The notes below the pieces were generated by a model, which ran no database searches, had not been told where the DNA came from, and saw only the letters and a program-made list of their open reading frames with translations. Below, piece after piece: positions 27,488 through 36,740 of a stretch of DNA of 64,000 bases. The first letter of the stretch is position 1, and each line of letters starts with the position of its first letter. The DNA lies in NCBI GenBank assembly GCA_963838885.1, contig CAWITB010000010.1, forward strand, positions 15,294 to 79,293. The letters run 5' to 3'. The DNA comes from JAICMB01 sp963838885 (GTDB lineage Bacteria; Acidobacteriota; Terriglobia; Bryobacterales; Bryobacteraceae). The position numbers were made by a program, and so were the translations under genes.

Positions 27488-29345
27488 ATGTGCGGCATTG
27501 TCGGTTACATCGGACCGCGAAAAGCGGCGCCCATTGTCCTCGACGGATTGCGGCGGCTGGAGTATAGGGGATACGATTCGGCTGGAATCGCGGTCCTCGA
27601 TGGCGACGGCCAACTGGCGGTGCGCCGGGCTTCGGGCAAACTGCGCAACCTCGAAGAAACCATACGCGCCAACCCCGTCGACGGGGCTTACGGCATTGGC
27701 CACACGCGTTGGGCGACGCACGGCCGGCCCACGGAAGAGAACGCGCATCCGCACCGCGATTGCACGGGCAACATCGTCGTGGTCCACAACGGGATCGTCG
27801 AGAACTATCTTGCGCTGAAGCGGCAACTGAAGAGCGAAGGCCACCACTTCGTGACCGAAACCGATACCGAAGTGATCGCGCACCTCGTCGAGAAGCATTA
27901 TTCCGGGAATCTCGAAGAGGCCGTCCGCAAAGCCGTCAAAGAGCTGAACGGCGTTTTCGCGCTGGGCATCGTCTCAAGCCAGGATCCGCATAAGATCGTC
28001 GCGGCGCGGTCCGGTCCGCCGGTAGTGGTGGGGCTCGGCGAGGGCGAGTATTTCGTCGCCTCCGACGTCCCCGCGATCCTCAGCCACACGCGGGACATGA
28101 TTTTCCTCGGCGACGGCGACCTCGCCGTCCTGACTCCCGAAGGAGTGCGCCTGACCGATTTCAACGGCAGGTCGATCAAGCGCCCGGTCTCGCATATTCT
28201 GTGGGACCCCATTATGGCGGAAAAGGGCGGCTACAAGCATTTCATGCTCAAGGAGATCTTTGAGCAGCCGCGCGCCGTGCGCGATACCATGCTGGGCCGC
28301 GTGGGCCAGGAGTCGGGACGCATTTTCCTCGACGAAATGAACATCACGGACCGCGAGTTCCGCGAGCTGAAGCAAATCAAAATTATCGCGTGCGGCACGA
28401 GCTGGCACGCCGCTCTCGCAGGGAAATTCATGATCGAGCGGCTGGCGCGCATTCCTGTCGAAGTCGATTATGGCAGCGAGTTCCGCTATCGCGATCCGAT
28501 CCTCTCGAAGGACGTGCTGACCGTCGTCATATCGCAATCGGGCGAGACCGCCGATACGATCGCGGCGCAGCGCGAGGCCAAGCAGAAAGGCTCGAAGACG
28601 CTCGCCATTTGCAATGTTGTCGGGTCGATGATTACGCGCGAGGCCGCGGGCGCGCTCCTGACGCATGCCGGGCCGGAAATCGGCGTCGCATCGACTAAAG
28701 CGTTCACCTGCCAGCTCACGGCCCTATTTATCCTCGCCATGTACCTCGGACAGATTCGCGAACAGCTCCCCGCCGAAGAATCCCGAACCCTGGTTCAGGA
28801 ACTGGTACGGGTTCCCGGAAAGCTGGAGGCGATTCTCGATCACGATACAATTTACGACGAGATCGTGAAGCGCATGTTTCGCGCCAACGATTTTCTTTTT
28901 CTCGGCCGCGGCATTCATTTTCCGATAGCGCTCGAAGGGGCGCTGAAGTTGAAGGAGATCTCTTACATACACGCCGAAGGCTATCCGGCGGGCGAAATGA
29001 AGCACGGGCCCAATGCGCTCATCGACGAGAACCTTCCGGTGGTGGTGCTGGCCACGCGCGATCCGGACAGCCCGGAAAGCCGTATTCGCTACGAGAAGAC
29101 GATATCGAACATTCAGGAAGTGAAGGCGCGCAGCGGAATCGTGATCGCGCGTGGCTTGTACGGGCGATGAAGAAGAGGTCGGCGGCATGGCGGATTTCGT
29201 GCTCCACATTCCACCCGCGAGCGAGTTGCTCCTGCCGATCCTGGAAGTGGCGCCGCTGCAATTGCTCGCCTATCACATTGCCGTGCGGCGCGGCTGCGAC
29301 GTCGATCAGCCGCGTAATCTCGCCAAGAGCGTCACGGTGGAATGA
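27488..29345 (+). CDS. glmS: Glutamine-fructose-6-phosphate aminotransferase (isomerizing), one frameshift near the 3' end
   Basis: GlmS makes glucosamine-6-phosphate for peptidoglycan and LPS. The start MCGIVGYIG places the catalytic Cys at residue 2. HTRWATHGRPT, NGIVENYLALKRQL, the SIS motifs GTSWHAALAG and SQSGETADT, and STKAFTCQL follow. An extra base near 29148 shifts the frame after GIVIA. The conserved tail DEEEVGGMADFVLHIP ... DQPRNLAKSVTVE reads in the next frame to 29345. The corrected length is 618 residues, as expected. As glmS is normally essential, a sequencing indel is likely. Its stop overlaps the next ATG in an ATGA. Confidence 0.93.
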
Positions 29346-29764
29346 AGCAGGCGGCGCACCGGCTCGAAATCGTGACGCAGGGCAAGGGACTGTATGATTT
29401 GACGCGCGAAATCGAGCGTTGGATCACGGCGCGGAAGCCGCGCGCGGGGCTGCTGACGATTTTCTGCCAGCACACCTCGGCCTCGCTAGTGATTCAGGAG
29501 AACGCCGATCCGGACGTAGTCGCCGACCTGAACGATTTTTTCGAGAGGCTCGTGCCGGAGGATGCGAGCCTGTACCGGCATACCGCCGAAGGACCTGACG
29601 ATATGACGTCGCACATCCGCGCGGCGTTGACGCAGACGCAACTGAGCATCCCGGTCCAGGACGGCCGCCTGGCGCTCGGAACGTGGCAGGGCGTCTATCT
29701 TTTCGAGCATCGCGCGCGGCCTCACCGCCGCAGCATCGCGTTGCATTTGTTGATGGAGGAATAG
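29342..29764 (+). CDS. yjbQ: YjbQ/UPF0047 family protein
   Basis: The 140-residue protein has the family signature FCQHTSASLVIQENADPDV and the C-terminal LGTWQGVYLFEHRARPHRRSI. E. coli YjbQ has weak thiamine-phosphate synthase activity; the real role is not settled. It is coupled to glmS by an ATGA overlap and ends near the convergent rseP gene. Length is normal. The family call is secure but the function is not. Confidence 0.9.
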   Translation: MKQAAHRLEIVTQGKGLYDLTREIERWITARKPRAGLLTIFCQHTSASLVIQENADPDVVADLNDFFERLVPEDASLYRHTAEGPDDMTSHIRAALTQTQLSIPVQDGRLALGTWQGVYLFEHRARPHRRSIALHLLMEE

Positions 29765-29774
29765 ACTAAAGGGC

Positions 29775-29819
29775 GGCTTCAGCCCGCTTGGCTTTAGCCC
29801 GCTTAGCTTCAGCCCGTGA
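29775..29819. repeat. Three tandem 15-bp units between convergent genes
   Basis: Units GGCTTCAGCCCGCTT, GGCTTTAGCCCGCTT and AGCTTCAGCCCGTGA lie between yjbQ and rseP. The flanking CTAAAG (29765-29770) pairs with CTTTAG inside the second unit. It may serve as a bidirectional terminator or be a dispersed intergenic repeat. Confidence 0.5.
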
Positions 29820-31119
29820 GCTTGGAAATATCGTTGTAGATCGCAAAAGCCACGACGGCCATCAGAAATACGAAGCCGGCCTTGAACACGGCCTCTTTAA
29901 CGCGCAGACTCAGGTCGCGGCGCATGAACATCTCGATCAGGAGCATCAGAATCGTGCCGCCATCGAGAATCGGAATCGGCAGCAGGTTGAGCACCGCGAG
30001 ATTGAGGCTGACCATAGCCATGAAACCTAGATAAGGGATCGTCCCCTCGCGGGCCGCTTCACCGGAAAGCTGCGCGATGCCGATGGGACTATTCAGCGTC
30101 TTGGGCGACATCTTCTGCTCCACGATGCCGCGCAGCATGGTATAGATCAGCGAAGCGTATTTGACGTTCTGTCGCACGGATTCGGAGAACGCCTCGGGCA
30201 GACGCAGTTGCGTGATCTGCAGTCTCGGCTCCAGTGTGACGCCAATCATCCATTGCTCGCTGCCGTCCATATTTCTTTGCGCGGGCGTCACGGTCGCAAC
30301 GCGCTGCCGGCCGTTGCGCGAGTAAGCGATCGAAACCGGTTTGCCGCCAGTTCGCGCGATGGTCTCTTTCAGCGTATAGGTGGAGCGGATGGGCTGCCCG
30401 TCGATTCCCGTAAGAATATCGCTGCGTTCCAGCCCGGCCTTGGCCGCGCCCATGCCGGGCATGACGCTGGCTACTTCAATGTCCGTGGATTCGGCCCAGC
30501 CAGCCACGCCCGCGCCCGACTTGGCGTCCAGCGCAGGCGTGATAACGAGATGCTTGCGCTCACCGTTGCGCAGCACCCAGACGTCGATCGCGTGTCCGGC
30601 GCTGGCAAGCTCGCGCATGGCGATGTCTTCCCAATTCGGATCGACGGTGGTATCGATCTGGACCACGCGATCCCCGGCTTGAACGCCGGCTTTGGCCGCC
30701 GCTCCGCCGGGCAGCACGTAGCCAACCACGGGGTCGGGCTTGTTGGGCAGCTTTTCAAAGTGCACCATGAACAGCCCCGTCAGCACCGCGACCGCGAGCA
30801 CGACGTTCATGAAGGGTCCGGCAAACGAAATAATCAGACGCTGCCAGCGCGGCTTGGCCAAAAAGGCCCGGGGATCGCTCGAGTTCTCTTCTCCCGGCTC
30901 CGCCCCGGCCATTTTCACGTAGCCTCCGAACAGGATGAGCGAGAAGCGAAAGTCCGTCTCGCCCCGTTTAAAGCCGAACAGCCGCGGCCCGAACCCGAAG
31001 CTGAAGGCGTCCACGCGAACGTCGAAAAAGCGCGCCGCCCAGAAATGGCCAAGCTCGTGGATCAGGATCATCACCCCGATCAGGACCAGCAGCCACCAGA
31101 TATTCTGAAGAACGGTCAT
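29809..31119 (-). CDS. rseP: Site-2 metalloprotease RseP
   Basis: The 436-residue inner-membrane protease has the zinc motif HELGH at residues 21-25 in the first membrane span and the third ligand motif NLLPIPILDGG near residue 390. Two PDZ segments lie between (YVLPGGAAAKAGVQAGDRVV and MPGMGAAKAGLERSDILTGI). It cleaves anti-sigma factors within the membrane to trigger the envelope stress response. It follows dxr by 6 bases on the same strand, the common dxr-rseP arrangement. The frame is intact. Confidence 0.95.
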   Translation of the reverse strand: MTVLQNIWWLLVLIGVMILIHELGHFWAARFFDVRVDAFSFGFGPRLFGFKRGETDFRFSLILFGGYVKMAGAEPGEENSSDPRAFLAKPRWQRLIISFAGPFMNVVLAVAVLTGLFMVHFEKLPNKPDPVVGYVLPGGAAAKAGVQAGDRVVQIDTTVDPNWEDIAMRELASAGHAIDVWVLRNGERKHLVITPALDAKSGAGVAGWAESTDIEVASVMPGMGAAKAGLERSDILTGIDGQPIRSTYTLKETIARTGGKPVSIAYSRNGRQRVATVTPAQRNMDGSEQWMIGVTLEPRLQITQLRLPEAFSESVRQNVKYASLIYTMLRGIVEQKMSPKTLNSPIGIAQLSGEAAREGTIPYLGFMAMVSLNLAVLNLLPIPILDGGTILMLLIEMFMRRDLSLRVKEAVFKAGFVFLMAVVAFAIYNDISKLTG

Positions 31120-31125
31120 TCGAGT

Positions 31126-32326
31126 TTACGCCGTAGGGCAGGCGTTCAGCGTCCCAGCCCTTTCGAGAACGCGCCGGGCGGCCTGGCGCGATTCGCGGTC
31201 GATTTCGAGAACCTCGCGAACGGAGCCGGGCTGGCGCACCGGCACTCGCTCCAGAGTTTCTTCCACAATTGCCGAAATGGACGGGAAAGAGATTTGCCCG
31301 TTCAGAAAAGCCTCAACCGCAACTTCATCCGCTGCATTGAGAGTACAGGTTGCCGACCCGCCCGTCCGCTGGGCCTCGTAAGCCAGCCGCAGCAGAGGGA
31401 ATTTCACGAAATCGGGTGGAAAAAAGGTCCACGTTCGCGCCGCGGTCCAATCCAGCCGCGCGACTGGCGCGTCTTCGCGATCCGGCCAGGTAAGGGCGTA
31501 CTGGATCGGCATGCGCATGTCCGTCGCCGAGATTTGAGCAATCAGGCTTCCGTCGTTAAACTCCACCATGGCGTGGATTGACGATTGCGGATGTACGACC
31601 ACGTCGATCTCGCGCGGGCTCCAAGTCGAACAGCCAGCAGGCCTCTATCACTTCAAAGCCCTTGTTCATCAAAGTGGCCGAATCGATGGTAATGCGGCGG
31701 CCCATTTGCCACGTGGGATGATGCAGCGCCTGCTCCGGCGTGATAGCGGAAAAATGTTCCAGCGGAGTTTCGCGGAACGGGCCGCCGGATGCCGTCAGCA
31801 ACAGGCGCGAAACCTCGCCACGCTTTCCAGCGCGAAAGCATTGGTGCGCTCCGTTGTGTTCGCTATCAACCGGAATCAACTCCGTAGCAGCCTTTCGCGC
31901 GGCATCCATGACGAGGGCGCCGCCCGCCACCAGCGTCTCTTTATTCGCCAACCCCACTCGCTTTCCGCTTACCACGGCCTCGTAAGTCGCCTCCAGGCCC
32001 GCGACGCCGACAATCGCCGACATCACGAAGTCCACACTGCCGTCGGTCGCGGCCGCAACGCGGCCAGCCGGGCCGAACGATACCTCCGGCCACTCCGATA
32101 CCGGCAATTTGCTTTCGGAAAGTCTCCTTAATAGATTCGCGCGCACGCCTTCGGTTGCCACTACCGCCATTTCGGGACGAAAGCGCTCGATTTGGCTAGC
32201 CAGCAGATCGGCGTTTCGCCCTGCCACCAGCGCAAAGACGCGGTATTCGCCGGGATGGCGGCCAACAACATCCAGCGTACTCACGCCGATGGAGCCGGTC
32301 GAGCCAAGGATGGTGAGATTTTTCAA
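31126..32326 (-). CDS. dxr: 1-deoxy-D-xylulose 5-phosphate reductoisomerase, one frameshift
   Basis: This enzyme makes 2-C-methylerythritol 4-phosphate in the MEP isoprenoid pathway. The NADPH site GSTGSIG, the sequence NKETLVAGGALV, the metal/substrate motif PVDSEHN, SGGPFR, and HPTWQMGRRITIDSATLMNK are visible. One extra base near 31613 (GAGCCCGCGCGAG) shifts the frame after WLFDLEP. The rest (VVHPQSSIHAMVEFNDGS onward) continues to 31126. The corrected length of 399 residues is typical. A TTG at 32326 is used as start. The break is probably a sequencing error, as the gene should be essential. It is co-transcribed with rseP. Confidence 0.92.
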
Positions 32327-32525
32327 AGACTTATTTTACAGCGTTCGAGCGGCCACGTACAGGGTACGCTCGCTCTCGCTGAAAGACCCAAACCCTTGCG
32401 GGCGCCGGGGAGGATTGCTTCAGGGGTCTTTTATGAGGTTAGTCTCGCTTTGGTGGGAGTTGCCTCCCCGGCTTACTTCCAATATTAGTATATGATTTTG
32501 CGGAACGCAACAGTTTTTTGTATTC
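32327..32525. other. Intergenic region, no gene seen
   Basis: About 200 bases upstream of dxr turn AT-rich towards 32460-32525. The dxr promoter should lie here. No RNA gene or convincing motif was recognised. Confidence 0.4.
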
Positions 32526-33419
32526 TTAATGTTTTTTTACTTGGACACCGGCCCAATCTTCCTCGACCGTTATCGTGGAACAGAAGTCCGCTTCTCCGTA
32601 ACCCTTTGAAATTGCAGCTCCAAACATCTGTTGCGTCAAGGCCGTGAGGGGTAACGGTACTCCCAGTTCCCGACCGGAATCGAGCGCCATGCTGACGTCC
32701 TTGTGCATCCACTTTGTGGAAAACGCCGTTTGGAAATCGTGTTTCAGCACAAACGGCGCTTTGGCGCTGATCAGGCCCGACTTCGCAGCGCTGTTGTCCA
32801 GGACCTGAAGCATTAGGGACGGATCGACGCCGCCTTTGGTCGCCAGAACCATGCCCTCGTTGAAGGCTTGCATGATGTTGGCGAGAATCAGATTTTGCGT
32901 CAGCTTGGCCTGCAAACCCATGCCCGGACCGCCGCAATAGAAAAACATCTTGCCCATATTTTCAAACCAAGGCCTGGCGCTCTCAAACACGCCCTCATCG
33001 CCCCCGATCATGAAAGTCAGGGTGCCGTTGGTCGCCCCGGGTGTCGAGCCGGTGCACGGCGCATCGAGGAAGTGAACGCCCTTGGCGTGGAACGCCGCAT
33101 GGATTTCGCGGCTGGCGTGCGGCGAGATGGTGCTGGCATCGGCAACCGTGCTGCCGGGCGCCGCGCCTTCGATGACCCCCTGCGGTCCCAACAAGACGTG
33201 ACGCGACATCTCCGTGTTGCCAACGCAAAGGAAAACACATTCGGAGCGGCCCGCAACTTCACGCGGAGACTGGCACGGAGTGCCCTTGCCCTCCGGGGCG
33301 AGCTTTTCCGCTTTCGAAGCAGTCTTCGACCACAGCGCCACTTCGTGACCCGCCTGCAGCAGACGCCGCGCCATGGGGTAACCCATTAATCCCAATCCGA
33401 GAAAGCCGAGTTTTGCCAT
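32526..33419 (-). CDS. NAD(P)-dependent 3-hydroxyisobutyrate dehydrogenase-family oxidoreductase
   Basis: The 297-residue protein starts with the Rossmann motif GFLGLGLMGYPMARRLL. It has the substrate-binding DAPCTGSTPGATNGTLTFMIGG and the catalytic-lysine region GLQAKLTQN. This beta-hydroxyacid dehydrogenase family includes 3-hydroxyisobutyrate, tartronate-semialdehyde and glyoxylate/succinic semialdehyde reductases. It is divergent (17-base gap) from the 2-hydroxyacid dehydrogenase gene at 33437, so the two may share control and act in glyoxylate metabolism. The ATG at 33419 is chosen because it begins directly before the Rossmann strand. Confidence 0.85.
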   Translation of the reverse strand: MAKLGFLGLGLMGYPMARRLLQAGHEVALWSKTASKAEKLAPEGKGTPCQSPREVAGRSECVFLCVGNTEMSRHVLLGPQGVIEGAAPGSTVADASTISPHASREIHAAFHAKGVHFLDAPCTGSTPGATNGTLTFMIGGDEGVFESARPWFENMGKMFFYCGGPGMGLQAKLTQNLILANIMQAFNEGMVLATKGGVDPSLMLQVLDNSAAKSGLISAKAPFVLKHDFQTAFSTKWMHKDVSMALDSGRELGVPLPLTALTQQMFGAAISKGYGEADFCSTITVEEDWAGVQVKKH

Positions 33420-33436
33420 AAGAGAGAATAGTACCA

Positions 33437-34432
33437 ATGAAACCGCGAGTGCTGGTCACGAAGCGAATTTATCCCGAAGCCATCGATTATCTGAAGCAGC
33501 ATTGCGAAGTCGATTACGAGGAGACCGACACGGTCCTGGGCGCACCGGAATTGCTCGCGCGGGCCCAGGGGAAAGACGGAATCGTCGCGCAACTCGGGGA
33601 TAAGTTTACGGACGCGGTCATCGAGCGGCTGCAGGGGATCAAGGTAATCGCAAATGTCGCGGTTGGATTCGACAACGTCGATGTCGCGGCGGCGACACGG
33701 AAGGGAATCGTCGTCACGAACACGCCGGACGTTCTGACGGATACGACGGCCGATTTCGCATTTGCGCTGCTGCTCGCCGCCGCGCGGCGCGTCGTCGAAG
33801 GGCACCATTTCATCCATGCGGGGCAGTGGAATCTCTGGGCCATCGATCTTCTGGTGGGGCAGGATATCCATCATAAAACGCTCGGGATTTTCGGTATGGG
33901 ACGGATCGGGCGGGCGATGGCGCGGCGCGCGCGTGGATTTTCTATGCGCGTCATTTACAACGATGTCGTGCCAGCGGGCGAAGCGCTCGATCGGGAATTG
34001 CAACTCGAGCTCGTCTCGAAAGAGCAGTTGCTGCGAGAAGCGGATTTCGTGAGCCTGCACGTCCCGCTCACGGCATCGACGCGCAAGCTGATTGGCGAGC
34101 CGGAGCTGCGCGCCATGAAATCCACGGCGGTGCTGGTGAACACCTCGCGCGGACCGGTCGTGGATGAGGCGGCGGTGGCGCTGGCGCTAACGGAGGGCTG
34201 GATCGCCGCGGCCGGCCTGGACGTGTTTGAGAACGAGCCGAACGTGTACGCGCGACTGCTTGCTCTCAACAATGTTGTACTGACGCCGCACATCGCGAGC
34301 GCCTCGGTCGACACGCGGCGGGAAATGTCCATGCTCGCGGCACGCAATGCGGTAGCCGTGCTAGAAGGCCGCCGCCCGGAGACGCCGCTCAACCCGGAGT
34401 TGTGGGATCCGGCAGGCTCGAAAGAATCTTGA
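33437..34432 (+). CDS. D-isomer-specific 2-hydroxyacid dehydrogenase (glyoxylate/hydroxypyruvate reductase-like)
   Basis: The 331-residue enzyme has GIFGMGRIGRAMA (NAD(P) site), the catalytic Arg in VNTSRGPVVDE, Glu in FENEP, and His in TPHIASAS. It most resembles glyoxylate reductases (GyaR/GhrB). It would reduce glyoxylate or hydroxypyruvate, matching its divergent oxidoreductase neighbour. The last 40 bases are repeated 179 bp downstream. The function class is secure, the substrate is not. Confidence 0.87.
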   Translation: MKPRVLVTKRIYPEAIDYLKQHCEVDYEETDTVLGAPELLARAQGKDGIVAQLGDKFTDAVIERLQGIKVIANVAVGFDNVDVAAATRKGIVVTNTPDVLTDTTADFAFALLLAAARRVVEGHHFIHAGQWNLWAIDLLVGQDIHHKTLGIFGMGRIGRAMARRARGFSMRVIYNDVVPAGEALDRELQLELVSKEQLLREADFVSLHVPLTASTRKLIGEPELRAMKSTAVLVNTSRGPVVDEAAVALALTEGWIAAAGLDVFENEPNVYARLLALNNVVLTPHIASASVDTRREMSMLAARNAVAVLEGRRPETPLNPELWDPAGSKES

Positions 34433-34611
34433 GCACGAGTGGAATTCCTCAGCCTCGAGCTGCGGCGCTCGGTTTAATTGGCCGGCGTTTTGCGAGCCGG
34501 AACCCGCACCCTCGATCGCGGCTCGGTTGGCTCGCGCTTGCGGACGAAAACGGCGTGGAAAGACGATTCAGCCCGGAGTTGTGGGCGGCAGGCTCGAAAG
34601 TATCTTGAGCA
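34393..34611. repeat. 179-bp-spaced imperfect direct repeat over two convergent gene ends
   Basis: Bases 34393-34435 and 34572-34611 match at about 38 of 43 positions (both contain GGCAGGCTCGAAAG). The first encodes the tail of the 2-hydroxyacid dehydrogenase. The second, on the other strand, encodes the end of the HTH-like gene. The interval 34436-34567 contains no gene. Confidence 0.7.
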
Positions 34612-34825
34612 GGAGCAGGTCCGAAGGATGAAAGCTGGCGGCCGAGACGTTGTTCAAATCCTCATCGCTCTCCACGATATGGCTGCGGATCAGGGAACGC
34701 AGCCGATCGACGGAAACGCCCAACTCCATCGCGGCTTCGCATTCCGAGTAAGGACCTTTCACGGGACCTCTTGAGGGATTGGGCGCAAGCGGTTGCATGG
34801 CGGCGTTGGCAGTCTCCATTTGCAT
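34568..34825 (-). CDS. Small HTH-like conserved protein of unknown function
   Basis: The product of about 85 residues contains YSECEAAMELGVSVDRLRSL and HIVESDEDLNNVSAASFHPS, then DLLLLKILSSL. The first block resembles a MerR/excisionase-type helix-turn-helix. No named family is recognised. Alternative starts are at 34819 and 34798; 34825 is used. It is convergent with the dehydrogenase gene, and its 3' end is one unit of a direct repeat. The charged, patterned sequence supports a real gene. Confidence 0.55.
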   Translation of the reverse strand: MQMETANAAMQPLAPNPSRGPVKGPYSECEAAMELGVSVDRLRSLIRSHIVESDEDLNNVSAASFHPSDLLLLKILSSLPPTTPG

Positions 34826-34951
34826 TCTAAGGTGCGGGCGCGGGCGGGCAAATCGGTTAGAGATCTTAGATGGCGCGCCATCATCCCTGATGGACTTTCG
34901 TACTACCGCCGGGGCGGACAAAGCGTGCTATGCTGCGAGCAGAACACTGGC

Positions 34952-35320
34952 ATGTTGCGCGCGAAGCTGATCGTCTTTGTGGCCGCGGCAATCTTTTTTG
35001 CCCAGCTCCAGTGCGTTGCGGCATGCGCAAGCGCGCCGTGCGCCCCCGATTCCGGCAAGAACCGATCGCTCCCGCCGTGCCATCGGCATCACGGCCACTC
35101 GCACGACCCGAGTCCCGGTTCATGCGCGCACCAAGCCATCGTCACCACGGCGACATCGCCGCGGACGCTACGGACCCCAGCTCCGTTCGTCTCAATGCTG
35201 AGCGCGACGGCAACTCTCGCCGCGCCGATTGCGGCCGGCACGTGGACCGGCGAGTTACACTTGGCGGCGTTTTCTCAATCCGGCTTCATAAGCCTTTCTT
35301 CCACTCCCCTCCGAATCTGA
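34952..35320 (+). CDS. Exported Cys/His-rich small protein, possibly metal-binding
   Basis: The 122-residue product has a signal peptide (MLRAKLIVFVAAAIFFAQLQCVAAC), a Cys cluster (CASAPCAPDSG), a histidine patch (CHRHHGHSHDPSPGSCAHQ), and an Ala/Thr-rich second hydrophobic segment. No family is recognised. It stands 85 bases upstream of a Met/His-rich exported protein gene on the same strand, suggesting a common role in binding copper or another soft metal. That role is inference from composition. Confidence 0.55.
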   Translation: MLRAKLIVFVAAAIFFAQLQCVAACASAPCAPDSGKNRSLPPCHRHHGHSHDPSPGSCAHQAIVTTATSPRTLRTPAPFVSMLSATATLAAPIAAGTWTGELHLAAFSQSGFISLSSTPLRI

Positions 35321-35405
35321 GTCTCTCCCGATCCGCAATCATTCCATGTCTGTGGCCGCGGTGCGGCCGCGGAGTGCTTTTGGTTCGGGGAGAAGGAGAT
35401 CACTC

Positions 35406-36716
35406 TTGCGGAGACAAATTCAAATTTATGTATTGGCAGTGGTTTCATGCCATTGCGCCGCGGCCCAAGAGGAGCAAATGGGAGATCACCATGCCGGGCA
35501 CGAAACATCGGCAATGAATATGGTGGACATGAATCCAGCGAGCATGTTTCTGATGAATCTCTCTTCCGGAACTTCACAGAATCCAGCCGCATGGCCCATG
35601 CCGATGATCATGACCCATTTCGGGAATTGGAACACGATGTTCATGGGCGTAGGGTTTCTGTCGGACATCCAACAATCCGGCCCACGCGGCGGCGATAAGC
35701 TATACTCGACCAACTGGTTCATGGCTTCCGCCGAGCACCGCGCTGGATCGAACGGCGCATTCGAGGCCGTGCTCATGCTCAGCCTGGAACCAGCGACGGT
35801 CGCGGACCGGCGCTATCCGCTGCTTTTTCAGACCGGGGAAACGGCTTACGGCCTGCCCTTGGTTGACGCGCAGCACCCGCACAATTTGATCATGTCTCTG
35901 GGGTTCCATTACGCGCGCCAGCTTGCCGAGAACACCACGCTCGACCTGTATTTTGCGCCGGTCGGCGACCCCGCGCTCGGGCCGGTAGCCTTTCCCCATC
36001 GCGCCTCGGCAATGGAGCTGCCCGAAGCGCCGATCTCTCATCATTTGCAGGATTCGACCCATATCGCCGACGAGGTCGTCACCGCTGGAATCCATTATAA
36101 AAAGGTAAAGCTCGAAGCCAGCGGATTCTACGGCTCCGAGCCGGGTGAGAATCGTTGGATCGTCCAAACCGGCCCCCTCAATTCGTGGTCTTCGCGATTG
36201 TGGTTCTTTCCTTCGAAGAATTGGGCGGCACAGGCGTCGTTCGGGAGGCTGGTCCACCCCGAGGCGCTGGAGCCCGGCGACCAGACTCGGGCGACGGCTT
36301 CAATCGAATACAGTCGGCCGCTGCCTGGGGGAAGCTGGTCTTCGACCCTGGCGTGGGGGCGCACCCACAGTACCGCGACATTTCGCAATCTGAATTCGTA
36401 TCTGGCGGAATCCGTGCTGCCGGTGACGCCCCGCAATTTCATCACGGGCCGGTTCGAACTCGTGGATAAGGACGAACTGTTCAGCGACCAGCCGGCTCTG
36501 GAACAGCGGCTCGAACCACTCTATGGCAGCACGTTTCGAATCGGCGCCTACACTCTCGGCTACACGCGAGACATCGATCTTTTCCAGCATGTCGCAACCG
36601 GAATCGGAGCGAATTTCACGGCTTACACGCTGCCGGACGCGATCAAGCCGTATTACGGCGCTCATCCCGTGGGCGGCAATATTTTCGTTCGTTTTCGGCT
36701 CAGGCCGCACGAATAG
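35406..36716 (+). CDS. Exported beta-barrel-like protein with a Met/His-rich N-terminus
   Basis: The TTG start at 35406 is chosen because AAGGAG lies 7 bases upstream and it opens a signal peptide (LRRQIQIYVLAVVSCHCAAAQ). The mature N-terminus is HxxGH/Met-rich (MGDHHAGHETSAMNMVDMNP then ASMFLMNL). The remaining 350 residues alternate polar and aromatic residues and end in RFRLRPHE, as in outer-membrane barrels. The product is 436 residues. Similar proteins occur near copper-resistance genes in Acidobacteriota and Bacteroidota, to my knowledge. A metal role is plausible but not shown. Confidence 0.65.
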   Translation: MRRQIQIYVLAVVSCHCAAAQEEQMGDHHAGHETSAMNMVDMNPASMFLMNLSSGTSQNPAAWPMPMIMTHFGNWNTMFMGVGFLSDIQQSGPRGGDKLYSTNWFMASAEHRAGSNGAFEAVLMLSLEPATVADRRYPLLFQTGETAYGLPLVDAQHPHNLIMSLGFHYARQLAENTTLDLYFAPVGDPALGPVAFPHRASAMELPEAPISHHLQDSTHIADEVVTAGIHYKKVKLEASGFYGSEPGENRWIVQTGPLNSWSSRLWFFPSKNWAAQASFGRLVHPEALEPGDQTRATASIEYSRPLPGGSWSSTLAWGRTHSTATFRNLNSYLAESVLPVTPRNFITGRFELVDKDELFSDQPALEQRLEPLYGSTFRIGAYTLGYTRDIDLFQHVATGIGANFTAYTLPDAIKPYYGAHPVGGNIFVRFRLRPHE

Positions 36717-36740
36717 CGTAGAGGAAAGGAAGGCATTGCA

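Noticed and set aside
29140..29345. Programmed frameshift in glmS
   Set aside because: There is no slippery heptamer or downstream structure at the site, and GlmS is not known to use frameshifting. A simple indel explains it better.
30208..31581. Open frame of 457 codons on the plus strand
   Set aside because: It is antisense to rseP and dxr, has no protein family pattern and is rich in Arg/His/Gly as expected from the shadow of high-GC genes.
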